A stretch of 64,000 nucleotides of DNA from Sphingobium sp. SCG-1 (lineage in GTDB: Bacteria > Pseudomonadota > Alphaproteobacteria > Sphingomonadales > Sphingomonadaceae): positions 1,984,001 to 2,048,000 of the forward strand of contig NZ_CP026372.1 of NCBI RefSeq assembly GCF_002953135.1, given 5' to 3'. The notes under the pieces are model-generated. The model searched no databases and was not told where the DNA came from. It saw only the letters and a list, made by a program, of their open reading frames with translations. The translations under genes were made by a program, and so were the position numbers. Below, piece by piece: positions 8,063 to 17,248 of the stretch (the first letter of the stretch is position 1; each line of letters opens with the position of its first letter).

Positions 8063-10267
8063 ATGTCGTTCCGAAGCGCGCTACGCGCGCTCGCCCTTAC
8101 CCCTGCGTTATTCGCGCTGTCACCGGCCTATGCTGAAGCGCCTTCCGACAAGCCCGATACGACTGTCTTGATAAAGGAAGCCATGCTCTCCTACCCGCAA
8201 ACTCGCCGCCTGGATCTGACTGAAGATCACTTTGGCGCGAAGGTCATCGATCCTTATCGCTGGCTCGAGAACGACGTGCGGCAGGACGATGCCGTGCGCC
8301 AATGGGTGACGGCGGAAAACGCCGTGACGGAGGATTATCTCAAAACAGTGCCCGGCCGCGAGATATTCAAAAAGCGCATGGCCGCACTGTACGATTATGG
8401 CCGCTATTCCGCGCCCACAAAGGCTGGCAACCGATATTTCTTCACTTACAACACGGGCCTGCAAAACCAGTCCCCCTTGTTCGTCCGTGAAGGTCTGAGG
8501 GGAAAGCAGCGGATGCTACTCGATCCCAATGCGTTCTCCAGAGACAATGCCACGGCGCTTGCGGAGTGGAAGCCGTCGCCGAATGGCCGCTATCTGCTTT
8601 ATGCCGTGCAGGACGGGGGCACCGACTGGCGTACGCTGGCGCTGATAGATGTGGCTTCGGGCAAGGCGCTGAGCGATCGAGTGGAATGGGTGAAGTTTTC
8701 AAACCTGAGTTGGGATGCAGAAGGGCAGGGGTTCTTCTACTCGCGTTTCGCGGCTCCCGAACAGGGCGCGACATTCCAATCGCTCAACGAGAATCAGCAA
8801 ATCTATTATCACCGTGTCGGCTCTGAACAGACTGAAGACCGGCTGATCTACGAAACGCCCGACCAGCCGAAACTGGGCCACAGCGCAAAGGTGACAGACG
8901 ATGGCAAATGGCTGGTCATCACGTCGCGGGCCGGGACGGACGAGAAGAACGATGTCACCTTGGTTTCGCTTGCCGGCAGCTGGCAGAATATGCCTATCAC
9001 GCCACAGAGCCTCATCAGGGGCCGCGCGAATGAGTGGACGCTCGTTGGCAGCCGGGGCGACACTTTGTGGTTCATCACCGACAAGAGCGCGCCGCGCTCG
9101 CGCATTGTGACGCTGGATGCCGGGAACCCACGGCAGCCCGCAAGCGAGATCGTGCCGCAGGGCAAGGACACGCTGGCGGCCGGATCGCTCGTCGGCGACA
9201 GGATCATCCTAGCCTATCTCGAAAACGCGCGCACGGTCGCGCAACTTGTGGAGCTGAACGGCAAGCCCGTTGGGGATGTGCCGATACCGGGCGTGGGTAC
9301 AGCGGCGGGTTTTGGCGGCAAAAGTGGCGACCCAGAGACGTTCTTTAGCTTCTCCAGTTTCACCCGGCCTTCCACCGTCTTTCGCTATGACACGGCGACG
9401 GGCAAGATCGAGATCTTCGCGCAACCCGATCTTGCCTTCGATCCGGACAACTTCGTCAGCGATCAGGTTTTTTACCCGTCCAAGGACGGCACGAAGATCC
9501 CGATGTTCGTGATCCGGCGCAAGGATATCGCGGCATCGGCGCGTCCCGCCCCGACGCTGCTATATGGCTATGGCGGCTTCAATATCTCGATGACGCCAGG
9601 CTTTTCGCCCACCCGGCTGGCGTGGCTGGAGCAGGGCGGGGTGCTGGCGATCGCCAATCTGCGTGGCGGCGGCGAATATGGGAAGGCTTGGCATGATGCC
9701 GGACGGCGCGAGAACAAGCAGAACGTGTTCGATGACTTCATCGCGGCTGGCGAATTTCTGAAAGCCAGTGGCATTACCGGACAGGATCAACTCGCGATCG
9801 AAGGGCGCTCCAATGGCGGCTTACTGGTCGGTGCGGTGGTCAACCAACGGCCGGACCTGTTCGCGGCGGCGCTGCCCGGCGTAGGCGTCATGGACATGTT
9901 GCGTTTCGACCGGTTCACGGCGGGGCGCTATTGGGTGGACGATTACGGCTATCCCTCGAAGCGGAAGGATTTCCGGGTACTCTACAGCTACTCGCCCTAT
10001 CACAACATTGCACCCGGCAGGGAGTATCCTGCGATCTTGGTGACAACGGCTGATACTGATGACCGGGTGGTGCCCGGCCACAGCTTCAAATATGCGGCGG
10101 CCTTGCAGGCGGCCGATATCGGCCGCAAGCCTCATCTGATCCGCATTGAAACTCGCGCCGGGCACGGATCGGGAAAGCCGACGGACAAGGTGATCGAGGA
10201 GTTCTCTGACATGTACGCGTTTATCGCGCAATGGACGGGGTTGAAGATCACCGATCCGGCGAGCTAA
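8063..10267 (+). CDS. Secreted prolyl oligopeptidase family serine peptidase (S9A)
   Basis: Predicted to cleave short peptides after proline in the periplasm. The 734 residues begin with a signal peptide (hydrophobic stretch ending in SPAYA), then a seven-bladed propeller region that starts with DPYRWLEND, and a C-terminal alpha/beta-hydrolase domain. The nucleophile is Ser583 in GRSNGG. The Asp of TADTDDRV and the His of RAGHGSGKP complete the triad, and LLYGYGGF is the oxyanion-side motif. The ATG at 8063 follows GGGGAGAG; an upstream TTG at 8048 is unlikely. It begins after the ribosomal terminator and is probably its own unit. Confidence 0.93.
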   Translation: MSFRSALRALALTPALFALSPAYAEAPSDKPDTTVLIKEAMLSYPQTRRLDLTEDHFGAKVIDPYRWLENDVRQDDAVRQWVTAENAVTEDYLKTVPGREIFKKRMAALYDYGRYSAPTKAGNRYFFTYNTGLQNQSPLFVREGLRGKQRMLLDPNAFSRDNATALAEWKPSPNGRYLLYAVQDGGTDWRTLALIDVASGKALSDRVEWVKFSNLSWDAEGQGFFYSRFAAPEQGATFQSLNENQQIYYHRVGSEQTEDRLIYETPDQPKLGHSAKVTDDGKWLVITSRAGTDEKNDVTLVSLAGSWQNMPITPQSLIRGRANEWTLVGSRGDTLWFITDKSAPRSRIVTLDAGNPRQPASEIVPQGKDTLAAGSLVGDRIILAYLENARTVAQLVELNGKPVGDVPIPGVGTAAGFGGKSGDPETFFSFSSFTRPSTVFRYDTATGKIEIFAQPDLAFDPDNFVSDQVFYPSKDGTKIPMFVIRRKDIAASARPAPTLLYGYGGFNISMTPGFSPTRLAWLEQGGVLAIANLRGGGEYGKAWHDAGRRENKQNVFDDFIAAGEFLKASGITGQDQLAIEGRSNGGLLVGAVVNQRPDLFAAALPGVGVMDMLRFDRFTAGRYWVDDYGYPSKRKDFRVLYSYSPYHNIAPGREYPAILVTTADTDDRVVPGHSFKYAAALQAADIGRKPHLIRIETRAGHGSGKPTDKVIEEFSDMYAFIAQWTGLKITDPAS

Positions 10268-10344
10268 GCTTTGGCTGCATGTTCAGCCTCGCGACAGCAG
10301 TCGCCTGCTATGTTGATAATCTTGCCGTCACAAAGGACCGGACA

Positions 10345-10917
10345 ATGAAGATCAAGCGCGCTGTCATGGGAATGTTGTTGGGGGCGAGCCTGATCGCCGG
10401 CAGCGTCCAGTCGGCCGAAGCCCGTCCGCGCGGCTGGCATGGCGGGGGCGGGCATCACGACAACTGGCGGCGGCATCGCGGGAATGGTTTCGGCTTTGGC
10501 GACGCCATCGGCGTAGCGGCTCTCGTCGGAGCCGTCGCGATCGTCGCCAACTCCATGTCCAAGGATCGCGCAGCAACCCGCTCCGGCAGGAATGACGGCC
10601 CGCCCGATGATCTGCCGGAAATAAACCGAGGTGACGATTACCGCTTATCCGACACGGATTTTCTCGCGAGCGAAGGCCACGCCATCGACACCTGCGCCAA
10701 CGCGGCGCGAGAGGAGGCTACCGTCAGCGGCGGCTATGCGGAAATCCGTACCATCGGCGCGCCGCAGCCGATTGGTGGCGGCTACAACATCGACGGTGAA
10801 GTGGAGCGTCGCGACTCCTATCGCGATGCCGCCGGGGAGACGCGCCGCTTCACTTGCACTGTGCATGGCGACAAGGTGACGGACGTGTATCTCAGCCGAG
10901 ATCTGGTCAGCAACTGA
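10345..10917 (+). CDS. Secreted or membrane-anchored protein of unknown function
   Basis: I do not recognise this 190-residue protein. It starts MKIKRAVMGMLLGASLIAGS with cleavage likely near QSAEA, followed by a Gly/His/Arg-rich patch (GWHGGGGHHDNWRRHRG), a hydrophobic helix (AIGVAALVGAVAIVANS) that may insert in a membrane, and a soluble C-terminal part with two cysteines (DTCANAA and FTCTV) that could form a disulfide. The envelope location is clear and the role is not. It lies between the S9 peptidase and guaA on the same strand. Confidence 0.75.
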   Translation: MKIKRAVMGMLLGASLIAGSVQSAEARPRGWHGGGGHHDNWRRHRGNGFGFGDAIGVAALVGAVAIVANSMSKDRAATRSGRNDGPPDDLPEINRGDDYRLSDTDFLASEGHAIDTCANAAREEATVSGGYAEIRTIGAPQPIGGGYNIDGEVERRDSYRDAAGETRRFTCTVHGDKVTDVYLSRDLVSN

Positions 10918-10958
10918 CGCCGCTGGACACATCGCGCGGCTCTCTTTATCGCGCAGCC

Positions 10959-12518
10959 ATGACAGACCAGCATCCCGACTCCATCCTGATCGTCGACTTC
11001 GGCAGCCAGGTCACGCAGCTCATCGCCCGCCGCGTGCGAGAAGCGGGAGTATATAGCGAGATCGCGCCCTTCAACAGCGCTGCCGAAGCGTTCGAGCGCC
11101 TGAAGCCGAAGGGCATCATCCTCTCGGGCGGGCCTTCGTCAGTCATGTGGGACGACAGCCCCCGCGCCCCGCAGGCGGTGTTCGATGCAGGTGTGCCGGT
11201 CCTTGGCATTTGCTACGGCCAGCAGACGATGATGCAGCAGCTTGGCGGCAATGTCGAAGGCGGAGAGAGCGGCGAATTCGGCCGTGCCTTCATCGAAGTG
11301 CATAAATCCTGCGCCCTCTTCGACGGCCTATGGCAAGCCGGCGAACGGCATCAGGTGTGGATGAGCCATGGCGACAAAGTCACGCGCCTCGCCGAAGGCT
11401 TCGAGGTCGTCGCTACCAGCGAAGGCGCGCCCTACGCGATCGTCGCCAACGAAGCCAAGCGTTTCTACGCGATGCAATTCCATCCCGAAGTCGTCCACAC
11501 CCCTGACGGTGGCAAGCTCATCGCCAACTTCGCGCGTCATGTCTGTGGCCTCGCGGGTGACTGGACCATGGCGGAATTCCGCGCGACGAAGATCGCCGAG
11601 ATTCGCGCGCAGGTAGGTTCGGGTCGCGTCATCTGCGGTCTGTCGGGCGGCGTCGACTCCGCTGTGGCGGCTGTGCTAATCCACGAAGCCATAGGCGACC
11701 AACTCACCTGCGTGTTCGTGGACCACGGCCTGATGCGGCTGGGCGAGGCGGAGCAGGTGGTCTCCCTCTTCCGCGAACATTATGGCATTAAGCTTGTCCA
11801 TGTGAACGCGGAATCGCAGTTCCTGAGCGGCCTCGCGGGTCTCACTGACCCGGAAAAAAAGCGCAAGTTCATCGGCGGCGCCTTTATCGCATTGTTCGAG
11901 GAACAGGCGCGCGCAGTCGGGGGCGCGGACTTTCTGGCACAGGGCACGCTCTATCCCGACGTGATCGAAAGCGTGTCCTTCACCGGGGGACCCAGCGTCA
12001 CCATCAAGAGCCACCACAATGTCGGCGGCCTGCCCGAACGCATGAACATGAAGCTGGTCGAACCGCTGCGCGAATTATTCAAGGATGAGGTTCGCGTATT
12101 GGGCAAGGAACTGGGCCTGCCCGACATCTTCGTTGGCCGCCATCCGTTCCCCGGACCGGGCCTCGCCATCCGCATTCCCGGCGAAGTGACCAAAGACCGC
12201 TGCGACATCCTGCGCAAGGCCGACGCGATTTATCTGGAGGAGATCCGGATGGCGGGGCTATACGATGCTATCTGGCAGGCGTTCGCCGTACTGTTGCCGG
12301 TCCGCACCGTAGGCGTGATGGGCGACCTGCGCACCTATGACAGCGTATGCGCCCTGCGCGCTGTTACCAGCACCGACGGCATGACCGCCGACATCTACCC
12401 CTTCGATGCGACCTTCCTCAGTCGCGTAGCCACCCGCATCATCAACGAGGTGAAAGGCATCAATCGCGTCGTTTACGACTATACGTCGAAACCACCGGGC
12501 ACAATCGAGTGGGAATGA
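10959..12518 (+). CDS. guaA: GMP synthase (glutamine-hydrolysing)
   Basis: Converts XMP to GMP with ATP and glutamine, the last step of GMP synthesis. The 519 residues have a class I glutamine amidotransferase domain (nucleophile Cys85 in GICYGQQ, His in the FHPEV motif) and an ATP pyrophosphatase domain with the P-loop SGGVDS at about 229-234. The C-terminal dimerisation domain ends in the conserved KPPGTIEWE. The ATG giving MTDQHPDSILIVDFGSQ is chosen as the family start. The 3' end of guaA is a known insertion site for genomic islands, and a decayed region follows here. Confidence 0.97.
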   Translation: MTDQHPDSILIVDFGSQVTQLIARRVREAGVYSEIAPFNSAAEAFERLKPKGIILSGGPSSVMWDDSPRAPQAVFDAGVPVLGICYGQQTMMQQLGGNVEGGESGEFGRAFIEVHKSCALFDGLWQAGERHQVWMSHGDKVTRLAEGFEVVATSEGAPYAIVANEAKRFYAMQFHPEVVHTPDGGKLIANFARHVCGLAGDWTMAEFRATKIAEIRAQVGSGRVICGLSGGVDSAVAAVLIHEAIGDQLTCVFVDHGLMRLGEAEQVVSLFREHYGIKLVHVNAESQFLSGLAGLTDPEKKRKFIGGAFIALFEEQARAVGGADFLAQGTLYPDVIESVSFTGGPSVTIKSHHNVGGLPERMNMKLVEPLRELFKDEVRVLGKELGLPDIFVGRHPFPGPGLAIRIPGEVTKDRCDILRKADAIYLEEIRMAGLYDAIWQAFAVLLPVRTVGVMGDLRTYDSVCALRAVTSTDGMTADIYPFDATFLSRVATRIINEVKGINRVVYDYTSKPPGTIEWE

Positions 12519-12606
12519 TTTAGGCCCCTCCAGAGGGGTCCGGGGCTACGCTATTGCACGACGTAAGTAACTGATAAAATAGACTGTTGCCAGCCCTGGT
12601 TCACCC

Positions 12607-13013
12607 ATGACCGTGCCACCTTCGATTTCGGCACTTTCGACGCGCATGGCGTGGGATGCCTTTGAGGGGCGAGTAGGTGTGTGCCGCGACTATGCGCATC
12701 TCGCAATTGCGCTGTGTCGCTGCATGAACGTGCCGGCACGCTATTGCACTGGCTATATGGGCGACATGGATCTGCCCGCGCTCGAAAGTGAAATGGATTT
12801 TTCAGCTTGGTTCGAAGCCTATCTCGGCGGCCGTTGGTATGTTTTCGACGCCCGTCATAACCGGCCTCGTAAGGCCGTATTCTGATGGCGCGGGGGCGTG
12901 ATGCGACGGATGCTGCACTGACGACGGCTTTTGGTTCCGCGATCCTTACTCGGTTTCAGATTTATACGGACGAAAATCGACTGCCCTACCCGGACCTGGC
13001 GGTGATCTCATGA
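12607..13013 (+). pseudogene. Transglutaminase-like gene: N-terminally truncated, frameshifted, catalytic His lost
   Basis: Frame one (12607-12885) encodes the core of a bacterial transglutaminase-like protein: WDAFEGRVGVCRDYAHLAIALCR with the catalytic Cys, then FSAWFEAYLGGRWYVFDARHN. In relatives the Ser of FSAW is the catalytic His, so the triad is broken. Frame one stops after RKAVF, but from 12873 a second frame continues with GRILMARGRDATDAALTTAF and reaches a stop at 13011-13013, exactly the normal continuation. A single-base deletion near 12872 explains this. The N-terminal half is missing upstream. It is a decayed remnant next to guaA. Confidence 0.85.
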
Positions 13014-13330
13014 CGACCGGCGGAGGGAACGAATTTTCCCTGGAAGATGAGAGCTCCGCCGATGCTGCCGACATCCTAGTCGGCGATATTGTTTCCTGGG
13101 AGGGCGACGATCGCCATGAAGTGATCTCGACCAATAGCGTGCAAGGCCAGCGGCCGACGCTGATCGAAATACGCTGTCTCCAGCCATCGGCAGGTTGGCT
13201 GAATGATGAAGCAACGGCGCGTGACGCGCCTTGGGCGACGGACGGGGACGTTAATTCGCTGGGCGCAGACGAGGTCGACCTCGTTTTGCGATTACCACTT
13301 CCGGTTCAGACGTCAGACTTATCCGATTGA
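13010..13330 (+). CDS. Hypothetical protein, 106 residues
   Basis: Not recognised. Its ATG overlaps the stop of the transglutaminase remnant (ATGA), so it may once have been translationally coupled to it. The protein is acidic, with DILVGDIVSWEGDDRHEV and PTLIEIRCLQPSAGW suggesting beta strands, and ends VDLVLRLPLPVQTSDLSD. Its composition looks like real protein rather than a GC-driven shadow. It could still be functional or be part of the same decaying block. Confidence 0.45.
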   Translation: MTTGGGNEFSLEDESSADAADILVGDIVSWEGDDRHEVISTNSVQGQRPTLIEIRCLQPSAGWLNDEATARDAPWATDGDVNSLGADEVDLVLRLPLPVQTSDLSD

Positions 13331-13459
13331 CCCATTAGTCGCCGACGACCATCTGAACTGTTTCCAAAAAGGTCGGCCGCTAAGTACGCCAGTTACTGAG
13401 AGGCAAAGCGCATCGCCGCGTAACCTGAGACCCCTTTGATGACCGCGAGCAGCCACCGC

Positions 13460-13669
13460 CTATTTCGCGGCGTAATCGCCAACTGCTGCTCCGAAATTGT
13501 CGCGGGCATGTACTTTGGCCGCCGACGCCGTTTTGAACGTTTCGGCTTGCAGTGTTGCGGTGACCAATGGGTAGCCTTGCGAGTTATAGCGCGTTTCCCT
13601 GACCGTGAGGCGGAACAGGCCGCTCTCATCTTTGCTGACAAGGAAGGGGCGAACTGGATGTTTCGACAT
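13460..13669 (-). CDS. Small basic protein of unknown function, 69 residues
   Basis: Starts MSKHPVRPFLVSKDESGLFR behind a good ribosome-binding site (GGAGA, 6 bases before the ATG at 13669). It seems to hold a short beta sheet (FRLTVRETRYNSQGYPLVTATLQAE) and a helix rich in Ala and Lys. No known domain is visible. The lone position between unrelated genes and the clean start make it a credible small gene. Confidence 0.7.
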   Translation of the reverse strand: MSKHPVRPFLVSKDESGLFRLTVRETRYNSQGYPLVTATLQAETFKTASAAKVHARDNFGAAVGDYAAK

Positions 13670-13857
13670 GGTATTCTCCGGTGGACCCAAACAGATCCTA
13701 TGTTGAGGCAGGACATCCGCTTCAGAATTGCACAGCCAGTTTTTGAAGAAGACTGCCAATGCGCGAACGCTGAAGTATCGCGGGCTTACGCTGCCTATAA
13801 CGCATATGGCCGACTTAACAACTACTGGAGGCCATCGCTGCACCGCGATCGCGGCGA

Positions 13858-14868
13858 TCAATGCCCCAGTATCTGCCGGTATAAATTGATATAGGCGTCC
13901 GCCATATGATCGATCGTGAATTTGTCTGCGACGGCCTGACGCACGGCAACCCGATCAATCTCGTCCACGCGCTCGATCGCTGCAAGAACCTCCCCCGGAC
14001 TGTCAACCAGAAAGCCGGTAACGCCGTGTTCGATGAGCTCGCGCATCGATCCCCGCCGCGTCGCAATCACCGGCGTCCCCGACGCCATGGCCTCGACGAC
14101 GGAAAGCCCAAAAGGCTCATCAAAGTTGATGAGGTGCAGAAGCGAAAGAGCCGATCCCAGAGCGCGCAAGCGTGCCTCGCCGCCAATGGCGCCATGGTAG
14201 CGGATGGAAGCTCCATCGACAGCAGGGGCGACGTCCCGTTCGTAATAGCTCTGATCCTGCACGATACCGTAAAGGTCGAGTGCACGGCCCGACGCCCGTG
14301 CCGCAGCAATCGCTTCCTTTGCACCTTTGTCGGGATGGATACGTCCGAAGAACAGCAGGTCATCGCTGCCCTGTGCGTTGAAGTGGAAGGCGTCGAAGGG
14401 GATGCCATGGTGGATGGTCGCGGCATAGCGCAGGGCCGGGTGCCGGTCTGCGGCGCTGATCGCGACATAGTGCACACGATCCTGGAACGGCACATACATT
14501 GGCAGGATACGGTCGGACGAGAAGCCGTGGATGGTGGTAACTATCGGCGTATCTACAAGCCCGGCAAAGGCGTGGGCAGGGAAATCGGCTTGGTTGTGGA
14601 TGATGTCAAAGCGATCAGCTTGCCCGAACACATGCGCAAGATGCCGGAATTCCCAGACCTTCGCATCGACCGAAGGATCTTCCGAATAGGGTGCAGGGAC
14701 CACCGCGTCGAGCTTCGCTGTCGTGATGCTGTCGCAGGTCGCGAACAGCGTGACATCTATGCCTCGGGCGACGAGGGCTTCGGTCAACATGCTGGTGACG
14801 AGTTCCCATGGACCATAGTGGCGCGGCGGCGTGCGCCAGGCGATCGGCGCGAGCATGGCAATCTTCAC
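13858..14868 (-). CDS. Glycosyltransferase family 4
   Basis: A cytoplasmic retaining glycosyltransferase with GT-B fold, 336 residues. The N-terminal domain starts MKIAMLAPIAWRTPPRHYGP with the Gly-rich donor loop region, and the C-terminal domain has LLFFGRIHPDKG and the EX7E-like motif within DEPFGLSVVEAMASGTPVIA, which binds the sugar nucleotide. The first codon is GTG at 14868, one base after the stop of the upstream GH13 gene, so the two are translationally coupled. Acceptor and product are unknown. The pairing with an alpha-glucosidase suggests metabolism of an alpha-glucoside, perhaps a compatible solute. Confidence 0.88.
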   Translation of the reverse strand: MKIAMLAPIAWRTPPRHYGPWELVTSMLTEALVARGIDVTLFATCDSITTAKLDAVVPAPYSEDPSVDAKVWEFRHLAHVFGQADRFDIIHNQADFPAHAFAGLVDTPIVTTIHGFSSDRILPMYVPFQDRVHYVAISAADRHPALRYAATIHHGIPFDAFHFNAQGSDDLLFFGRIHPDKGAKEAIAAARASGRALDLYGIVQDQSYYERDVAPAVDGASIRYHGAIGGEARLRALGSALSLLHLINFDEPFGLSVVEAMASGTPVIATRRGSMRELIEHGVTGFLVDSPGEVLAAIERVDEIDRVAVRQAVADKFTIDHMADAYINLYRQILGH

Positions 14869-14869
14869 T

Positions 14870-16579
14870 TCAGCCGGTTTCCTTCAGGCGCAGCACTAGC
14901 CCCTCGTTGCCGAGCAATCGGCCCTCTAACGGGCGTGGGTCAAGTGTGGAAGCAAGCACGTCTACTACCTCCGTGTGAGATGGAAGCATTAACTCACGCG
15001 GCTGTGCAGAAAGGTTGAGCGCGATCAACAGCCGGTCCCCGTCATAGGCTCTTTCATAGGCCAGCACGTCGCGTTTGGCAGCGCCAGCGGCATAGCTACC
15101 GATAGAAAGCGCGGGCGTAGATCGTCGCAGGGCGAGCAGGCCGCGGTACAGCGTAAGCATCGATCCTGGATCGGTGGCTTGCCTTGCAACATTGCGGACC
15201 GGCCAGTCGGCATTGATCGGCAGCCACGGCTCGCCGGTCGTAAACCCCGCGTTGGCGGAAGAATTCCACGGCATCGGCGTGCGCGATCGATCGCGTCCTA
15301 TGTCGAGTGCCGGTTGACGCAGATGTTGGGGATCGCGAATGCGCTCGGGCGGTATATCCACCTTCCCGATCCCGATTTCGTCGCCTTGATAGAGCGTAGG
15401 CGTGCCTCGTAGGGTGAGAAGCAACATCGCGGCGACGCGAGCCTGCGCCTCGCCGATCCGCGCGGCGATGCGCGGCGCGTCGTGACTTCCCATGACCCAA
15501 TTGGGCCAGCCGGATATCGGCAGGGACGCCTCATATTCCGCAATCACGCTGGCCAGCCGTGCGGCGTCCCAGGCATTCTCGATAAGCTGAAAGTTGAAAG
15601 GCAGATGGACCTCGGGGCGTTCGGCAGTTCCGTACCAGCGCGCATGACGATCGTTCGGCAGGAATATCTCGCCTATCAAGACGCGATCCCCATAGCTATC
15701 GGCTAGGCCACGCATATCAGCAGCAATGGCATGGGCCTCGGGCTGGTCTGTCGAATAGAGTTGGATCAAGCGGTCGCGCTCGGTCTGGGCGGGTGTCCAG
15801 TCCGGATTGAGCGGATTGTCGGGAAGTCCCTCCGCCTTCACGATATGCCACAGCACGTCGATGCGAAAGCCGTCGACACCGCGATCCAGCCAGAAGCGTA
15901 GGACGTCCATCATCGCCGCACGAAGCTCTGGATTGCGCCAGTTAAGATCAGGCTGTTCCTTCAGGAAGGCATGCAGATAATATTGCCCGGTGGCCTCATC
16001 CCATTGCCAGGCAGACCCGCCAAAGTCGCTGATCCAGTTGTTAGGCGGCCCGCCATCGGGCGCTGCGTCTCGCCATATGTACCAGTCGCGCTTCGGATCG
16101 CTTCGCGAGGAGCGACTGGCGACGAACCAAGGGTGTTGGTCCGAACTGTGATTGGGGACGAAGTCCAGGATAAGCTTCAACCCTCGTGCATGAACGGCGC
16201 TAAGCAGGCGGTCGAACGCATTCAGATCCCCAAATATTGGATCGATGGCACAGTAATCTGCAACATCGTACCCGAAGTCCGCCATTGGCGAGGGAAAGAT
16301 CGGTGAGAGCCAAATGGCGTCCACGCCAAGCGAAGCGATGTGATCAAGACGCGCTTCGATGCCAAACAAATCGCCCACGCCATCTCCACGGCTGTCCTGA
16401 AACGACCGCGGGTAGATTTGATAAATGACGCCCCTTTTCCACCATGCGGTAGCGGACTGCTCATCCCCAACTGACACCGACGATATAATCTGCAAAACTC
16501 CGATTGGACCACCACGGTTGCCGCCAACCACGGCCCGCCGCTCAATGTACGACGCATCCTCCTGCCTAGCTCGGTTCAT
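14870..16579 (-). CDS. GH13 alpha-glucosidase / alpha-amylase family protein
   Basis: Predicted alpha-glucosidase or trehalulose/oligo-1,6-glucosidase-type hydrolase. The (beta/alpha)8 barrel starts at VIYQIYPRSFQDS, with conserved regions DFVPNHSSDQHPWF, GFRIDVLWHI (nucleophile Asp), IGEIFLP (acid/base Glu) and GSHDAPRI (third carboxylate), then a beta-sandwich C-terminus. The family usually has 530-540 residues. The ATG at 16579 gives 569, and a TTG at 16495 or GTG at 16477 would fit the usual length better, so the start is uncertain. It is followed directly by the GT4 gene. Confidence 0.85.
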   Translation of the reverse strand: MNRARQEDASYIERRAVVGGNRGGPIGVLQIISSVSVGDEQSATAWWKRGVIYQIYPRSFQDSRGDGVGDLFGIEARLDHIASLGVDAIWLSPIFPSPMADFGYDVADYCAIDPIFGDLNAFDRLLSAVHARGLKLILDFVPNHSSDQHPWFVASRSSRSDPKRDWYIWRDAAPDGGPPNNWISDFGGSAWQWDEATGQYYLHAFLKEQPDLNWRNPELRAAMMDVLRFWLDRGVDGFRIDVLWHIVKAEGLPDNPLNPDWTPAQTERDRLIQLYSTDQPEAHAIAADMRGLADSYGDRVLIGEIFLPNDRHARWYGTAERPEVHLPFNFQLIENAWDAARLASVIAEYEASLPISGWPNWVMGSHDAPRIAARIGEAQARVAAMLLLTLRGTPTLYQGDEIGIGKVDIPPERIRDPQHLRQPALDIGRDRSRTPMPWNSSANAGFTTGEPWLPINADWPVRNVARQATDPGSMLTLYRGLLALRRSTPALSIGSYAAGAAKRDVLAYERAYDGDRLLIALNLSAQPRELMLPSHTEVVDVLASTLDPRPLEGRLLGNEGLVLRLKETG

Positions 16580-16807
16580 GGTGGGAGGAAACCACCTACT
16601 CCTAGAAGTGGCATATGCGACTGCAACAGCCTGACAGCGCAACCGCTTCGCCACTTCATCTCTGCACAAACGATTGTTGACGCCAGCGGATAGAATTACG
16701 GACTGTCCGCTACCCGGAAGCTGGATTCGTCGTCTAATTGACCGCGATGGGGCGACCGATAGACCAGCGCAGCACGTTAGCATCACCACTCAGCAGTCAT
16801 CTGGGCA

Positions 16808-17122
16808 TTGTGCAGCTTCAGGTTTATTGCTGCGTTTGTAGTGGATGGCTCTGCGAGCCGTCGTAGCGAGAGGGATGCGTTGCTCAATTTGCACCAGAGG
16901 TTTGCCGAAGCCATTGGCATCAAAGTATCGACAGCCACCTCTATTCCAGATGGTCCCGTTAACGAAGACTGGTTTGTGCAGGATGTGTGTCGTAACTGTG
17001 GTGTGGCGATGTCGACACCCTATTGCCCACATTGCGAACAGAAGGCTGCGAAACGTTTCGCTTGGGGCGACATAACCGGCGAAAGCTGGGACAGGGTCCC
17101 ACTATTTAAAAAATTTAGTTGA
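16808..17122 (+). pseudogene. Truncated zinc-ribbon protein (DUF3667-like N-terminus)
   Basis: The frame holds CRNCGVAMSTPYCPHCEQKA, a C-X2-C...C-X2-C zinc ribbon, followed by KRFAWGDITGESWDR and then a premature end (VPLFKKFS). The ribbon plus the following segment resemble the N-terminus of DUF3667-type membrane proteins, whose transmembrane part is absent here. The 5' start is also unclear (only a TTG at 16808). The gene stops just before the IS630 remnant, so I infer loss of its 3' part by insertion or deletion. The flanks are AT-richer than the surrounding DNA. Confidence 0.55.
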
Positions 17123-17248
17123 TCCGCACGCTTGGTAATTTGTTGTTGTCACCTGGCTAATACCGCTCTCCGATGAGCCTGACTCATTTGGAGGATTTCC
17201 AGAGCGATGAATTTCTGAATCTATGTGTGCCGTTTGGAGGGTATTGCT

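Noticed and set aside
12525..12538. Terminator just after guaA (CCCCT/AGGGG)
   Set aside because: The stem is only five base pairs with a tight loop and there is no T-run, so it is not supported.
13906..15018. 370-codon plus-strand frame
   Set aside because: Shadow of the GT4 gene and the end of the GH13 gene on the other strand.
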